DNA of 64,000 nt from Oscillospiraceae bacterium. GTDB lineage: Bacteria; Bacillota; Clostridia; Oscillospirales; Ruminococcaceae. The first letter of the stretch is position 1; each line of letters starts with the position of its first letter. The notes beneath the pieces are model-generated. The model was not told the DNA's origin and did no database searches. It worked only from the letters and a program-made list of their open reading frames with translations. The stretch spans positions 1 to 64,000 of the forward strand of contig JAFRAJ010000049.1 of assembly GCA_017405465.1 (NCBI GenBank), given 5' to 3'. The position numbers and the translations under genes are program-made. Shown one piece after another: positions 1 to 9,300 of the stretch.

Positions 1-2
1 CT

Positions 3-158
3 ATCGGCCTGAGATACTTCTCTATCTCGATCCCTTTCATGATCTCGTCGAATACTACCACCGGATCACAGATATTAAGAAAATCTGTAAGAAACGCTGG
101 AATTATACCTTGGGTTGGGCTAATATCAGTTATGGGAAAATATATCATGGCACTTTAA
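3..158 (+). CDS. 3' end of an unidentified gene (partial)
   Basis: A reading frame open from the window edge ends at a TAA at 156-158, about 16 bases before a strong intrinsic terminator. That spacing is the main reason to believe it. The 51 visible residues are rather hydrophobic and end in MGKYIMAL. No family is recognised. A second open frame (2 to about 271) covers the same DNA but runs through the terminator stem, so it is the less likely choice. Only the start of the upstream gene, outside the window, can settle the frame. Confidence 0.3.
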   Translation: MGLRYFSISIPFMISSNTTTGSQILRKSVRNAGIIPWVGLISVMGKYIMAL

Positions 159-174
159 ATTTTACCATAAAGAT

Positions 175-210
175 CGGCGTCGACCCTTCCGGGACGACGC
201 CGTCTTTTTC
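175..210 (+). terminator. Intrinsic terminator of the leftmost gene
   Basis: A perfect 8-bp stem (CGGCGTCG with CGACGCCG) around a 12-nt loop is followed by TCTTTTTC on the plus strand. It fits as the 3' end of the partial plus-strand gene. Confidence 0.75.
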
Positions 211-227
211 TCTTATCCTAATTATTC

Positions 228-253
228 GGGGGCGTGACTTTTGTCACACCCCC
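228..253 (-). terminator. Probable terminator of the parvulin gene
   Basis: An 11-bp stem with a 4-nt loop. Read as minus-strand RNA it pairs fully through one G-U wobble, whereas on the plus strand the same position is a C-A mismatch. It therefore belongs to the minus-strand gene ending at 280. The following U-tract is weak. Confidence 0.55.
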
Positions 254-279
254 TATATTTACTTTATGAAATTATAGTC

Positions 280-1389
280 TCAGCTTTCCTGATCCTCGTT
301 CTGACTTTCCTGACTGCTTTCTATCGGATAGTCCTTCGAAATGCGGAAATCAGTATAAGCCATCTGATCGAAGCCTTTGCTCTTTGATACTTCAGCTTCA
401 GCAACATGTGTATCCATATCAGTCTCATAGAGATTGAAGATGATTCTGTCAACGACTTCTTTATGATCCGGTTCTATTCTCATAATGATGTGATAACCGT
501 ATCCTGATTCTACCAGAGAACTGTATTTCCCTATCTCAAGGCTTTTTGCAGCCTGGTAGAATTCATCCACCATCTCCCCTTCCTGAAACGTATATCCGTC
601 AGGATAATTCTCCAGTCCGGTATCTTCGCTGAACTCATTCATAAGAGTATCGAAATCTTCCCCGGCATTAAGTCTTGACAATATTTCTTCTGCAAGAGCT
701 TTGGTCTCTTCGTCAGTCCGCTCCTCACTTTCATCAAAGAGGAAAAGGATATGCTTTGCACCGTAGATACCAAAAGTCTCCGGATTCACTGAAAGCGCTT
801 CTGCACTGGAGGCATATGGGCTCGTTTCACTTTCTGTCAGGAAAGAATAGTATCTATTTATGCATTCAAACATGCATTCTGTCTTGTAATAAAGATCTTC
901 TGTTACGTACTTGCTCTCAAGAAATTCCTGGAACTTCTGATCATCCTCGAAATCCAGTTTCATCGTCTCTATCCTGACACGCACCTCATCTTTTTGTTCC
1001 TGTGTCAGGCCATGGCCTTCCTTCTCTGCCCAGTCAAGAAAAGCATAATAGAATGTCAGCTCATCAGCTACATAGTCTCTCAGATCAGCAAAGTTCTTAG
1101 CATCTGCAAAGTAGCTTGCTCCGTAATAATACAGATAATTGGCTATATCATTTGAGAGAAAATACTCATACTCCTGAGCTGAGATATCATGCTTGTTTAC
1201 AGTCATGACTTTCTTTCCGCTCTTTATCGGACTGCCGGGATTATAAAGCGGAAGGAATATCCCTGCTACAACTGCGATGAGCAGCAAAGCAGCTCCAATA
1301 CGGATGGCCTTTGTTTTACGGCTCACCCTCTGTACTTTAGTATTATCACTGTTTTCTTTTTTTGCAGTTTTATTTACTTTATCTGCCAT
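280..1389 (-). CDS. Membrane-anchored parvulin-type peptidyl-prolyl isomerase
   Basis: 369 residues. A lysine/arginine-rich cytoplasmic start is followed by one membrane segment (about residues 30-48), so the rest lies outside the cell. Residues about 205-310 form a PpiC/rotamase domain, with AKHILF, the AGEDFDTL helix, a G-rich turn with FQEGEM, and a closing GYGYHIIMR strand. The N-terminal part resembles the SurA/PrsA chaperone region. It probably helps fold secreted or wall proteins. It starts 5 bases after the stop of the CinA-sortase gene and is the last gene of that unit, so its partner may be the extracellular domain of that fusion. PrsA proteins are usually lipoproteins; here a plain transmembrane anchor replaces the lipobox. 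Confidence 0.85.
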   Translation of the reverse strand: MADKVNKTAKKENSDNTKVQRVSRKTKAIRIGAALLLIAVVAGIFLPLYNPGSPIKSGKKVMTVNKHDISAQEYEYFLSNDIANYLYYYGASYFADAKNFADLRDYVADELTFYYAFLDWAEKEGHGLTQEQKDEVRVRIETMKLDFEDDQKFQEFLESKYVTEDLYYKTECMFECINRYYSFLTESETSPYASSAEALSVNPETFGIYGAKHILFLFDESEERTDEETKALAEEILSRLNAGEDFDTLMNEFSEDTGLENYPDGYTFQEGEMVDEFYQAAKSLEIGKYSSLVESGYGYHIIMRIEPDHKEVVDRIIFNLYETDMDTHVAEAEVSKSKGFDQMAYTDFRISKDYPIESSQESQNEDQES

Positions 1390-1394
1390 ACTGA

Positions 1395-3638
1395 TCAGTT
1401 ATTATCTCCCATCAATTCCTGCTGATCCCGCTCCTGACTGTTGTTAGCTACCCATTCATACCATCTGTCAGCTTCAGCAGTAATATTTATACCGCTCTGA
1501 GTGCCTTTCATCGTATACCAAGTCTGAGGATAAAGCACCACATCATTTTCAGTCATTACACAATCTGGATCACTCTCTTCATTGAGAAGAACACCGCATA
1601 CAACCAGTTTGGCCCCTTCCCAGTCTGCACAGTCCGCATACAGGGTTATGAATTTCTCATCGTCAGTGATCTTGTAGTTCACATCATAGAACGATCTTAT
1701 CTTCAGATTGATGATGTAATTATAATAATCTTCCTCATTGCTGAGATCTCCGGAATAGAAAATCCCATCGAGCCCTTCACCGTTATCCAGCAACATCGCA
1801 GAAATGATCTGGTATCTAGCTGTAAAATTCTCGCCATAATATGTTATGACGTTATTTCCTTTCGCATATTCGATATCGCGGTAATTTTCAAGAGCGCTGA
1901 AGACTACTCCCTTACCTACTGCAGATCCTCCGACAGAGAGATTTCTCGGGATCTCTTCCAACGGAAGGCCGGCAGTCACCGCAGCACAGCCTAATCTATT
2001 GCTTCCCTTGAAAAAATCATGATTATCGTAATATCCGTCGTCTCTGCCTTCTACAACGACCGTATCAAGATCGTGCCCGGAATTGCGTATCCAGCCGCAG
2101 AAATCCTGATTTTTCTTATTGAGCTCATCGAAAGCGCTTTCTTTCTCAACTTCTGAAGCCACTCTGTCAGAATAACCAGAAGTAAGTCTTCCGTACGTCA
2201 GTCTGTCACTGAAACCCTGCACTGTTCTGATTCCGAAATAACCTGCAGTAAGTGCTACACCTCCAGCACAGATTATGCTTACTGCCTTCCTTATGAACAG
2301 TCCGGCAATACTTTTGGGATTATCCTTTCTGTCCAGATCAGCGATCTTTCTGTTTGAGAATTCATTTCCTCCATCAATAGGCTTTCCCTGAATGAATCTT
2401 CTGAGCATATCGAAGGAGTTCTTTGCAGCAAGCGTCCTGATATTGTCACGGCTTCTCATGTCACCGAAGCGGAATTCTTTTACTATTGTCTTCTTCCTGT
2501 CGCAGACAGCTATGAATACCTGACCCACTTCTTTGTCAAGGTATGAACCGACACCTGGACCTGCAATTCCGGTAATACCTACACCATACGTAGCCATACC
2601 GTTTTTTCTGGCTCCTCTAGCCATCTGAGCTCCGACAGCTGAGCTGATAGCTGTATATTTCTTTAGCAGACTGTTATCTACTCCGAGACTGGCATTCTTG
2701 ACCCAGTCCCCATAAGAAGTGATTCCGTATTCAAAGACTGAAGATGATCCCGGAATATCAGTAATCATCTTTGCAACCATTCCGCCTGTGCAGCTTTCAG
2801 CCAAAGCAACGGTCTGTTTCCTTTCTATAAGGAGCCTGACAGTGGCCTCAGCAAGCGTTTCACCGTTCTCTGAATAGATGCTGTTTCCCAGTATAACCCG
2901 CAGTCCGCTTATCAGATCTTCCGCTTTTTGTTCTGCCTCTTCATCTGTATCTCCATAAGCAGTTACGCAGATCTCCACTTCTCCTTCTTTGGCGTAAAGC
3001 GCTGCGTGCGGATTCTCTCCGTAGAGGCGGTCTTTGATCATGTTCTCAAGTTCAGACTCGCCTATCCCGCTGACACATACTGTCCTGCTGTATATTTTCT
3101 GTTCTGAGAGTTCCGCAAGTAAAGGAGCTGCTTTGTCATTGAACATCGGGATCAGTTCATGAGGCGGTCCCGGCAACATGATGATCACCTGCCGGCCCTT
3201 CTTGATATAGATACCGGGAGCAGTTCCGTTGTCATTGGCTAAAACTATAGATCCCTGAGGTATGAATGCCTGCTTCCTGTTGTTTTCTTTCATTTCACGG
3301 CCGCGGCTCTCAAAGAAAGCACGGATGCGTTCCAGACTTTCCTCATCTTCCACGAGAGGCATTCCGATAGCTTTGGCGATCGTTTCCTTAGTAAGATCAT
3401 CATCTGTAGGCCCAAGTCCGCCTGAGTAGACTATTACACTGCTTCTGTTGATCGCAGTTCTCAGTGAACCAACTATTTCCTGCGCTTCATCAGAAACAGT
3501 AGTCTGATGAATGACATCAAACCCAAGTTTCTGAAGTTCTCTGGAAAGAAAAGATGCATTCGTATTCTCAGTTCTGCCGCTTAGAAGTTCGTCACCGACC
3601 GTAACGATCTCAGCCTGCATGTTCTGTGTCTTCATCAT
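1395..3638 (-). CDS. cinA: CinA fused to a transmembrane, degenerate class B sortase domain
   Basis: 747 residues against about 415 for ordinary CinA. Residues about 8-175 are the MoaB/MogA-like domain (GDELLSGRTENTN, SGGLGPTDDDLTKE). Residues about 262-415 are the C-terminal amidohydrolase domain (AESCTGG, TGIAGPG) that deamidates NMN in pyridine-nucleotide salvage. A membrane helix follows at about 445-467, then residues about 500-685 match a class B sortase (DFCGWI, VVVEGRDDGYY, the VVFSAL helix, and a final VVCGVLL strand). The sortase Cys is present (670), but the catalytic GHN is GGS (His to Gly571) and the conserved Arg is Lys677, so transpeptidase activity is doubtful. CinA would be cytosolic and the sortase fold extracellular. 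The start overlaps the end of thiI by 4 bases. Confidence 0.85.
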   Translation of the reverse strand: MMKTQNMQAEIVTVGDELLSGRTENTNASFLSRELQKLGFDVIHQTTVSDEAQEIVGSLRTAINRSSVIVYSGGLGPTDDDLTKETIAKAIGMPLVEDEESLERIRAFFESRGREMKENNRKQAFIPQGSIVLANDNGTAPGIYIKKGRQVIIMLPGPPHELIPMFNDKAAPLLAELSEQKIYSRTVCVSGIGESELENMIKDRLYGENPHAALYAKEGEVEICVTAYGDTDEEAEQKAEDLISGLRVILGNSIYSENGETLAEATVRLLIERKQTVALAESCTGGMVAKMITDIPGSSSVFEYGITSYGDWVKNASLGVDNSLLKKYTAISSAVGAQMARGARKNGMATYGVGITGIAGPGVGSYLDKEVGQVFIAVCDRKKTIVKEFRFGDMRSRDNIRTLAAKNSFDMLRRFIQGKPIDGGNEFSNRKIADLDRKDNPKSIAGLFIRKAVSIICAGGVALTAGYFGIRTVQGFSDRLTYGRLTSGYSDRVASEVEKESAFDELNKKNQDFCGWIRNSGHDLDTVVVEGRDDGYYDNHDFFKGSNRLGCAAVTAGLPLEEIPRNLSVGGSAVGKGVVFSALENYRDIEYAKGNNVITYYGENFTARYQIISAMLLDNGEGLDGIFYSGDLSNEEDYYNYIINLKIRSFYDVNYKITDDEKFITLYADCADWEGAKLVVCGVLLNEESDPDCVMTENDVVLYPQTWYTMKGTQSGINITAEADRWYEWVANNSQERDQQELMGDNN

Positions 3639-4825
3639 ACATAGTCCTCATCACTGAAATGGATTACTTTAAGGACGCTGTTTTCCGCAGCTTCGGCTTC
3701 CAGTTCCAGAAGTCCAGGGATCCCATTCTCAGCTTCCTCAATAGCCTCGATCACAGGCTGTGTGCGAGGATGTTTAGGCGTGAAGATGGTACAGCAGTCT
3801 TCGTAAGGTTCTATAGAGACGTCAAAAGTATCTATCTTTCTGGCATACTCTGAGATCTCCACCTTATCATTTCCTATCAGCGGTCTGAATACAGGCATCT
3901 GAGCAACTATATCCGTACATCTGATAGCGTTCATAGTCTGGCTTGCTACCTGACCGAGACTTTCTCCGGTCACGATAGCTCCGCAGCCTTCTTTATTTGC
4001 GATGATCTGAGTAATCCTCATCATCGATCTTCTCATAAGAACAGTGAAATAGTCTTCCGGAGCAGTATCTCTGATACGTATCTGACAATCAGTGAAAGGA
4101 ACTTCAAAAAGACATACCCTGCCAGCCCATCGTGAGACACGCCATGCAAGCTTCTCAACCTTGTATAAAGCCCTTTCTCCTGTATAAGGAGGTGACTGGA
4201 AATGAACACATACCAGTTCGCATCCTCTCCTTGCCATCATCCATGCAGCAACCGGGCTGTCTATGCCGCCTGAAAGCATGCATGCAGCTTTCCCTGCATT
4301 GCCTGCAGGTATTCCTCCTGCTCCCGGAACCTGATCCGCGTGTACGTAAGCTGCATCGTCTCTCACTTCACAAATAACTGTAATGTCAGGATTCTTCATG
4401 TCAGCTTTCAGGTTAGGATGTCTCTCTATAAGATAGGCTCCGACTTCTCTGGAGATCTCCATAGAGTTCATCGGAAATCTCTTGTCAGCACGCTTTGAAT
4501 CAACCTTAAATGTCGATACCTCATCCAGAGCTGTTCCCAGATAGTTCTCGGCAGTTTCACAGATAGATCTCAGATCCTTTTCGCATACTGCTGCTCTTAC
4601 GATAGCTGAAAGTCCGAAAACTCGTCTGATCTCATCATAAGCCATGTCTATGTCTGCATTGATGTCCTGAGGTTCAATGTACACTGTGGACTGTGCAACA
4701 TGTACTTTAAATGCTCCGCATCTTTCGATACGTTTCCTTATCGTCCTGATCATCGAGTTCTCAAATTGGTTCCTGTTGAGACCTTTCAGGGCGAGTTCTC
4801 CGTATTTCCCAAGGATTATCTCCAT
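3635..4825 (-). CDS. thiI: tRNA 4-thiouridine synthase ThiI
   Basis: 396 residues. An N-terminal ferredoxin-like region and THUMP domain (about 60-165) bind tRNA. The PP-loop SGGIDSP (185-191) adenylates U8, and sulfur is then delivered to make 4-thiouridine. There is no C-terminal rhodanese domain, as is usual in Bacillota, so sulfur must come directly from a cysteine desulfurase. The gene for one lies immediately upstream with an 8-base gap, as in the nifZ-thiI pair of Bacillus. A role in thiamine thiazole synthesis is possible but is not indicated by neighbours. Confidence 0.93.
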   Translation of the reverse strand: MEIILGKYGELALKGLNRNQFENSMIRTIRKRIERCGAFKVHVAQSTVYIEPQDINADIDMAYDEIRRVFGLSAIVRAAVCEKDLRSICETAENYLGTALDEVSTFKVDSKRADKRFPMNSMEISREVGAYLIERHPNLKADMKNPDITVICEVRDDAAYVHADQVPGAGGIPAGNAGKAACMLSGGIDSPVAAWMMARRGCELVCVHFQSPPYTGERALYKVEKLAWRVSRWAGRVCLFEVPFTDCQIRIRDTAPEDYFTVLMRRSMMRITQIIANKEGCGAIVTGESLGQVASQTMNAIRCTDIVAQMPVFRPLIGNDKVEISEYARKIDTFDVSIEPYEDCCTIFTPKHPRTQPVIEAIEEAENGIPGLLELEAEAAENSVLKVIHFSDEDYV

Positions 4826-4833
4826 ACCTTAAG

Positions 4834-5958
4834 TTATTTCCTCTGTAGTGTTTTTATAGCAAGTTCGAACTTGTCAGCAGCTTCACTGACTTCATCTTCA
4901 GTGGTATACGAAGAAAAACTGACCCGGATCGCAGAATCTATGAGATTGTCATCAAGATTCATCGCTGTCAGTGTATGGCTTTTCTCACCTTTACCGCACG
5001 CGGACCCGGAAGATACCATAACTCCGTTCTGCTCCATGAAGTGAAGCACTGTCTCGCTTCTAAATCCCGGCAGAGAGAAATTAAGTATATAGGGTGATGA
5101 TTCAGGCGGACTGTTAATGACCGCCGCTCCTGTCTGCTCCATTCTTTTACGAAGGCTGTCTCTGATTCTTCCTATTCTGGCAAGCCCGGCAGCTGTCGGC
5201 TCCAGTTCAGAAACTGCCTGTGCAAATCCTGCGGCAAAAGCGATATTCTCCGTTCCGGATCTCAGGCCTTTCTCCTGTCCTCCGCCGAACAGGACCTGCT
5301 CCAGATTGAAGCCTTTTCTTACATATAGCGCCCCTATCCCTTTAGGTCCGTGGATCTTATGTGCAGAGACCGAAAGGGTGTCTATCGATCCGTCAAGAGC
5401 AGTATCGTGCTTCCCGAACGACTGGACCGCATCACAGTGAAAGGCAGTACGTCTGTTAATCTTTTTAACCTCAGAGGCGATCTTTTTGACGTCGTTGATC
5501 GCACCTGTCTCGTTGTTTACTCTCATACAGGTCGCCAGGACCGTTCTGCTGTCTACAGCACTAAGAAATCGGTCAATATCAAGTATGCCGTCCTGTCCCG
5601 GATCGATAACGATGATCTCGAATCCTTCCTTCTCAAGCGCCTTAACTGTATTCATCACAGAAGGATGTTCATAGCCGCTGACTATTACACGGTTTCCCCA
5701 GTTTTTCCTGGCCCTGGCAGCCCCGAAGACAGCCAGATTATTGCCTTCTGTTCCGCTTGCAGTGAAATAGAGTTCCTGAGGATCGCAGCCGATCTTTCTG
5801 GCGATCACAGATCTGGATCTTTCCAGGCTCTTATGGGAATCGAGACCTGCAGAATACAGTGAGCTGGGATTCCCGAAATACTGTCTCAAAGCATCATTTA
5901 TAACATCTGCTACACTGCTGCTCACAGCAGTAGTCGCCGCGTTATCAAGATAAATCAT
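4834..5958 (-). CDS. Cysteine desulfurase partner of ThiI
   Basis: 374 residues, class V aminotransferase fold. The PLP lysine is K201 in SAHKIHGPKG, and the catalytic persulfide cysteine is C321 in SSGSACGKGEKSH. It converts cysteine to alanine and carries the sulfur as a persulfide. The position directly before thiI points to a dedicated NifZ/IscS-type donor for tRNA thiolation rather than general Fe-S assembly; no iscU or iscR is nearby. The start is supported by GGAG six bases upstream of the ATG. Confidence 0.92.
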   Translation of the reverse strand: MIYLDNAATTAVSSSVADVINDALRQYFGNPSSLYSAGLDSHKSLERSRSVIARKIGCDPQELYFTASGTEGNNLAVFGAARARKNWGNRVIVSGYEHPSVMNTVKALEKEGFEIIVIDPGQDGILDIDRFLSAVDSRTVLATCMRVNNETGAINDVKKIASEVKKINRRTAFHCDAVQSFGKHDTALDGSIDTLSVSAHKIHGPKGIGALYVRKGFNLEQVLFGGGQEKGLRSGTENIAFAAGFAQAVSELEPTAAGLARIGRIRDSLRKRMEQTGAAVINSPPESSPYILNFSLPGFRSETVLHFMEQNGVMVSSGSACGKGEKSHTLTAMNLDDNLIDSAIRVSFSSYTTEDEVSEAADKFELAIKTLQRK

Positions 5959-6038
5959 GTAGTTCTCCGATCGGCTTCCTTCTAATCTGGTCGATTATAG
6001 CACAATAAAACGTGAAAAATGTTAAAAAACGCTCTTCT

Positions 6039-7796
6039 TCACACTTTTCTTCCGTTCTTGCCTGTTCTCAGACGCTCTATCTCCTCTTCTGAAGGAGTAA
6101 CAAAGGCTGTTTTCTGGTTTGTATATGTGACCATACCTGTTCTAGCTCCCGGAGCCTTGCGCACTCTTCTCGCCTCAGTGTAGTCTACAGGTATCTGGCT
6201 GCTTCCTCTGATGCTTGAATGATACGCCGCGATGCAGCACGCCTGCGTCAGGCTCTCGTCATCAGGCCATATCCCGTCACATCGGAGGATAACATGTGAT
6301 CCTGCAGCACCTTTGACATGCAGCCATACATCCTTCCCATCCGCTATTTTTAGAGACAGTCTGTCGTTTGCCGCATTGTTTTTCCCGACGATCACTTCCA
6401 GACCGCTGTCAGTACGGTAGTAGAAATACGGATCAGTCCTGCGTCTTCCTTTGTCTTTGTATTTGAATCCTTTAAGGTAACCGCCGTCACGCAGTTCCTT
6501 TCTTATGTCCAGGAATTCCTCCTCTGTGCTGGCGAGCTCGATCTCATACTGGACCTGGCGGAAATACTCAGCTTCTTCCTCACCTTCTACCAGCAGACGC
6601 TGCAGAACGCTCGCAGCAGTATGAAGTTTCCTGTAATCCTTATAGTACTTTTGAGCGTTCTCATTTGGTCCTTTAGTGACATCAAGAGGTATAACACACT
6701 CTTCTCCAGTGTAATAGTTCAGTACACGTACTTCCCTGTCACCCTTTTTAAAGGCATGCAGATTTGCAGTAAGGAGCTCACCGTACAGTTTCCTCGACTC
6801 CGCTCTTGAGGTATCAGCCAGCTCCTCTTGTCTGGCAGCCTGTTTCCTGATGTTCCTGTCAATCAGCTGCTTTACCTGCCTTGTCAGGTCCTGACTTCTG
6901 ACACGCATTCTTTCCATCCTGTCTCTGGATGAGTAGAAACTGTCGAACATCTCGCTGGCAGTGCTGAAGGAAACATCCCTGAGGCCTTTATACTGCTTAA
7001 GTTCGATAAATGAGTATTCTGCCGGTTTCTCACCGTCATACACGATGGTGAATCGTCTTCTTTCAGGATCATCGACAGCCCGTCTTATCCTTCTGAGTCC
7101 CTCCAGCAGGAGGAGAGCATCAGCGTCATTCAGTTCATCTCCGGTCTTGTCATCGACTTCCAAAGCAGCTTCCCTGCACAGAAGCGGTGACAGTCCGCTG
7201 ACATTCTGCAGCAATGCTCCTGAGACATTACGGCTGCTCTTTCTCACCGCGTTTATGATATCTTCGTCACTGTCACGCAGGAAAGAGAGTTTATCAGGCA
7301 TCGGAGGAACTGTGAACTCTGTCCCAGGGTAGACCTCTCTGAGATCAGACTGCGTGCTGTCGATCCTTTTTACAGCATCCAGAATTATGCCTTCTGTACT
7401 TACCAGAACAAGATTGCTGTATCTTCCCATCATCTCTGCAGAGATCATCGGATAGACTTTCTCGCCCATCTCGTTGAGAGCTTCGAATCTGAAGAGCATC
7501 ACTCTATCGCCTTCCACTGTCTCAACAGAAGTAAATCTGGCGCCGATAAGATGCTTTCTCAGCAACATGCAGAAAGCAGGAGGCACAGCGGGATATTCAA
7601 ATTCTTCTTCCGTCAGGTGTGCTCTTGCAGTACCGGATCTTGCAGAAAGGAATAACGTCTTTCTGCTTTCCCTCGTCCTTATGGAAAATACCGCCTCATC
7701 TCTGGACGGCATATAAATCTTTTCGACCCTCGCTCCTTTAAGAGCGGAATCCAGTTCATCCGCAGCCACGCGGACCATTACAGCATCTAGCGCCAT
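6039..7796 (-). CDS. rqcH: RqcH / Rqc2-type NFACT protein (FbpA family)
   Basis: 585 residues with the NFACT-N domain at the start (ALDAVMVRVAADEL), a central helix-rich coiled-coil section (about 280-420), and the NFACT-R domain near the C-terminus (GKNNAANDRLSLK, DVWLHVKGAAGSHVIL). Proteins of this family bind stalled 50S subunits carrying peptidyl-tRNA and direct alanine tailing of the nascent chain. The older name, fibronectin-binding protein, reflects a secondary property. The start follows AAAGGAT seven bases upstream. It is the last gene of the trmK unit. Confidence 0.9.
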   Translation of the reverse strand: MALDAVMVRVAADELDSALKGARVEKIYMPSRDEAVFSIRTRESRKTLFLSARSGTARAHLTEEEFEYPAVPPAFCMLLRKHLIGARFTSVETVEGDRVMLFRFEALNEMGEKVYPMISAEMMGRYSNLVLVSTEGIILDAVKRIDSTQSDLREVYPGTEFTVPPMPDKLSFLRDSDEDIINAVRKSSRNVSGALLQNVSGLSPLLCREAALEVDDKTGDELNDADALLLLEGLRRIRRAVDDPERRRFTIVYDGEKPAEYSFIELKQYKGLRDVSFSTASEMFDSFYSSRDRMERMRVRSQDLTRQVKQLIDRNIRKQAARQEELADTSRAESRKLYGELLTANLHAFKKGDREVRVLNYYTGEECVIPLDVTKGPNENAQKYYKDYRKLHTAASVLQRLLVEGEEEAEYFRQVQYEIELASTEEEFLDIRKELRDGGYLKGFKYKDKGRRRTDPYFYYRTDSGLEVIVGKNNAANDRLSLKIADGKDVWLHVKGAAGSHVILRCDGIWPDDESLTQACCIAAYHSSIRGSSQIPVDYTEARRVRKAPGARTGMVTYTNQKTAFVTPSEEEIERLRTGKNGRKV

Positions 7797-7808
7797 TTGA
7801 TCTATCCT

Positions 7809-8498
7809 TTATTCAATGCCTGTCAGAAGGCCGGATGCAGCTTCTAGAAATTCATCTGCTTCCCTTCTGGACGGATTGTCTATGTCTTCTACTGCAGCTA
7901 CTATAGCACTGAGTCTTTTTACGATATTGTTAAAGTATTTCTGTCCGTCTTCAGTATTGATGTCGATGAGTCCCAGCCATCTTTCCAGAATATCTGTTTC
8001 TCCCATGACCCCTGAATATACGGCATTGATCACGGTATAACAGTGCTTTTTCTCAAACACTGCTGTTTCATCCTTTATCTGAAAACCTTCACGCCTAAGG
8101 AAACTTCTTACCTTTTCATGGCGTGAAGACGGTACGAGAATCAGCTGTTTCTCATTGTTCTTCAGCCAGGGAGCATCAATTATCACATGCTCTATCACGT
8201 CGTCTCCGAGTCCTGAGATGATCACATCTGTGATCCGTTCTCCGGGTAATCCTTTTAGACCGTCGGTCAGGACGCACTCGTATCTTCCTTCAAATTCCCC
8301 GGACGAAAGAAGCGCAGCCGCCTTCTCAAGCGGCTGCTCCTTTATATCTGTTGCATATACATAGTCAGCCCTGCCGCTCTTGAGCAGAAAGGCACTGAGT
8401 TTTCCATGGTCACACCCGACATCAGCTGCTACCGAATGATCTCTGACATAAGCAGCCGCTGTACGGAGTCTTCTGGACAGGACAGGTAGCCGGCCCAT
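7809..8498 (-). CDS. trmK: tRNA (adenine22-N1)-methyltransferase TrmK
   Basis: 229 residues. The class I SAM-binding motif ADVGCDHGKL lies near residue 25, followed by YATDIKEQPLEKA and the ISGLGDD segment typical of TrmK/YqfN; a helical C-terminal region follows. It methylates N1 of A22 in the D-loop of bacterial tRNAs. The ATG overlaps the stop of the preceding small gene by one base, indicating translational coupling. In many Bacillota the gene sits beside rpoD; here the neighbours are a DUF1858 gene and rqcH. Confidence 0.9.
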   Translation of the reverse strand: MGRLPVLSRRLRTAAAYVRDHSVAADVGCDHGKLSAFLLKSGRADYVYATDIKEQPLEKAAALLSSGEFEGRYECVLTDGLKGLPGERITDVIISGLGDDVIEHVIIDAPWLKNNEKQLILVPSSRHEKVRSFLRREGFQIKDETAVFEKKHCYTVINAVYSGVMGETDILERWLGLIDINTEDGQKYFNNIVKRLSAIVAAVEDIDNPSRREADEFLEAASGLLTGIE

Positions 8499-8704
8499 CA
8501 GCCTGCGTTAGAAAAATACTCGTTAAGTCTTCTCACGAGTTCATCAGCATCGATACCGTGAACCATGCAGGCCTGTTCTATAGATTCACCTGCAGATGCA
8601 GGGCAACCTACACAGAACATTCCCATTTCAAAGAAACACTCAGCGGACATGCGGTCCTGAGCGATAACATCGTTGACAATAGTTTCCTTTGTAACTGTAA
8701 ACAT
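8498..8704 (-). CDS. Small DUF1858 protein with CxxC motif
   Basis: 68 residues starting MFTVTKETIV. The start is chosen because GGAGG sits correctly upstream; a longer frame exists but lacks such a site. The sequence shows the DUF1858 pattern: a short helical domain with MGMFCVGCP, where the CVGC pair is the conserved thiol motif. Such domains occur alone or fused to hybrid-cluster and related redox proteins in anaerobes. The exact function is not established. Confidence 0.8.
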   Translation of the reverse strand: MFTVTKETIVNDVIAQDRMSAECFFEMGMFCVGCPASAGESIEQACMVHGIDADELVRRLNEYFSNAG

Positions 8705-8756
8705 GTTTTTCCTCCTGTGGATACTGTTTCTTATCAACAGCGATTGTACCATATAG

Positions 8757-8809
8757 ATGTAAAAAAGAAAAGGAAAAGGACCGTCACGGTCTGTCCGTTA
8801 ACGGTCCTT
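8757..8809 (-). terminator. Terminator after the zinc-ribbon gene
   Basis: A 9-bp stem (AAGGACCGT with ACGGTCCTT) is followed on the minus strand by a pyrimidine- and T-rich tail (TTCCTTTTCTTTTTT). Confidence 0.8.
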
Positions 8810-8887
8810 AGGATTTTCTGAATTGGCGGCTGTTCTCAGAGCGTCATTTAGTAAGACATCGAGTCAGCTAGTGCTTTCAGCAGTCCT

Positions 8888-9166
8888 TCAGTTCGCTTCC
8901 TTCATCTTTGCGAAGCACTCGCTGCAATAAACAGGGCGGTCCTCACGCGGTTTGAACGGAACCTTGCAGGGTTTTCCGCAGGATGCGCAGACAGCGTCAA
9001 ACATCTCGCGCTGGGCTCTGTTGGCCTGCTTGCGAGCGTCGCGGCACTCTTTGCAACGCTGGGGCTCATTCTCAAATCCACGGGAAGCATAGAATTCCTG
9101 CTCACCAGCGGTGAAAACGAACTCTTTTCCACATTCCTTGCAAACCAGGGTCTTGTCTTCGTACAT
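8888..9166 (-). CDS. CxxC-x17-CxxC zinc-ribbon protein
   Basis: 92 residues with four CxxC knuckles: C9/C12, C38/C41, C60/C63 and C81/C84. The last two are separated by exactly 17 residues, the defining spacing of this small zinc-ribbon family. A basic linker (RKQANRAQR) lies between the two halves. It probably binds two zinc ions and may contact nucleic acid or another protein, but no function is established for the family. It lies downstream of the sigma factor with a 134-base gap and ends at its own terminator. Confidence 0.8.
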   Translation of the reverse strand: MYEDKTLVCKECGKEFVFTAGEQEFYASRGFENEPQRCKECRDARKQANRAQREMFDAVCASCGKPCKVPFKPREDRPVYCSECFAKMKEAN

Positions 9167-9300
9167 TGCTTTTCTCCTCTAAAATCCGGAAATATTGATC
9201 TGCGCCCCCGGGCGGTACGACCGCCATCTTTGCTAAAAACACAACGCTCTGACAGTCTTAAGCTACTAAGGGCAGGTATATGATTAACAGATGATTCTGT

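Noticed and set aside
2-271. Second open frame at the left edge, about 89 codons, overlapping the partial gene
   Set aside because: It runs straight through a strong terminator stem and T-run, which makes the frame ending at 158 the better choice.
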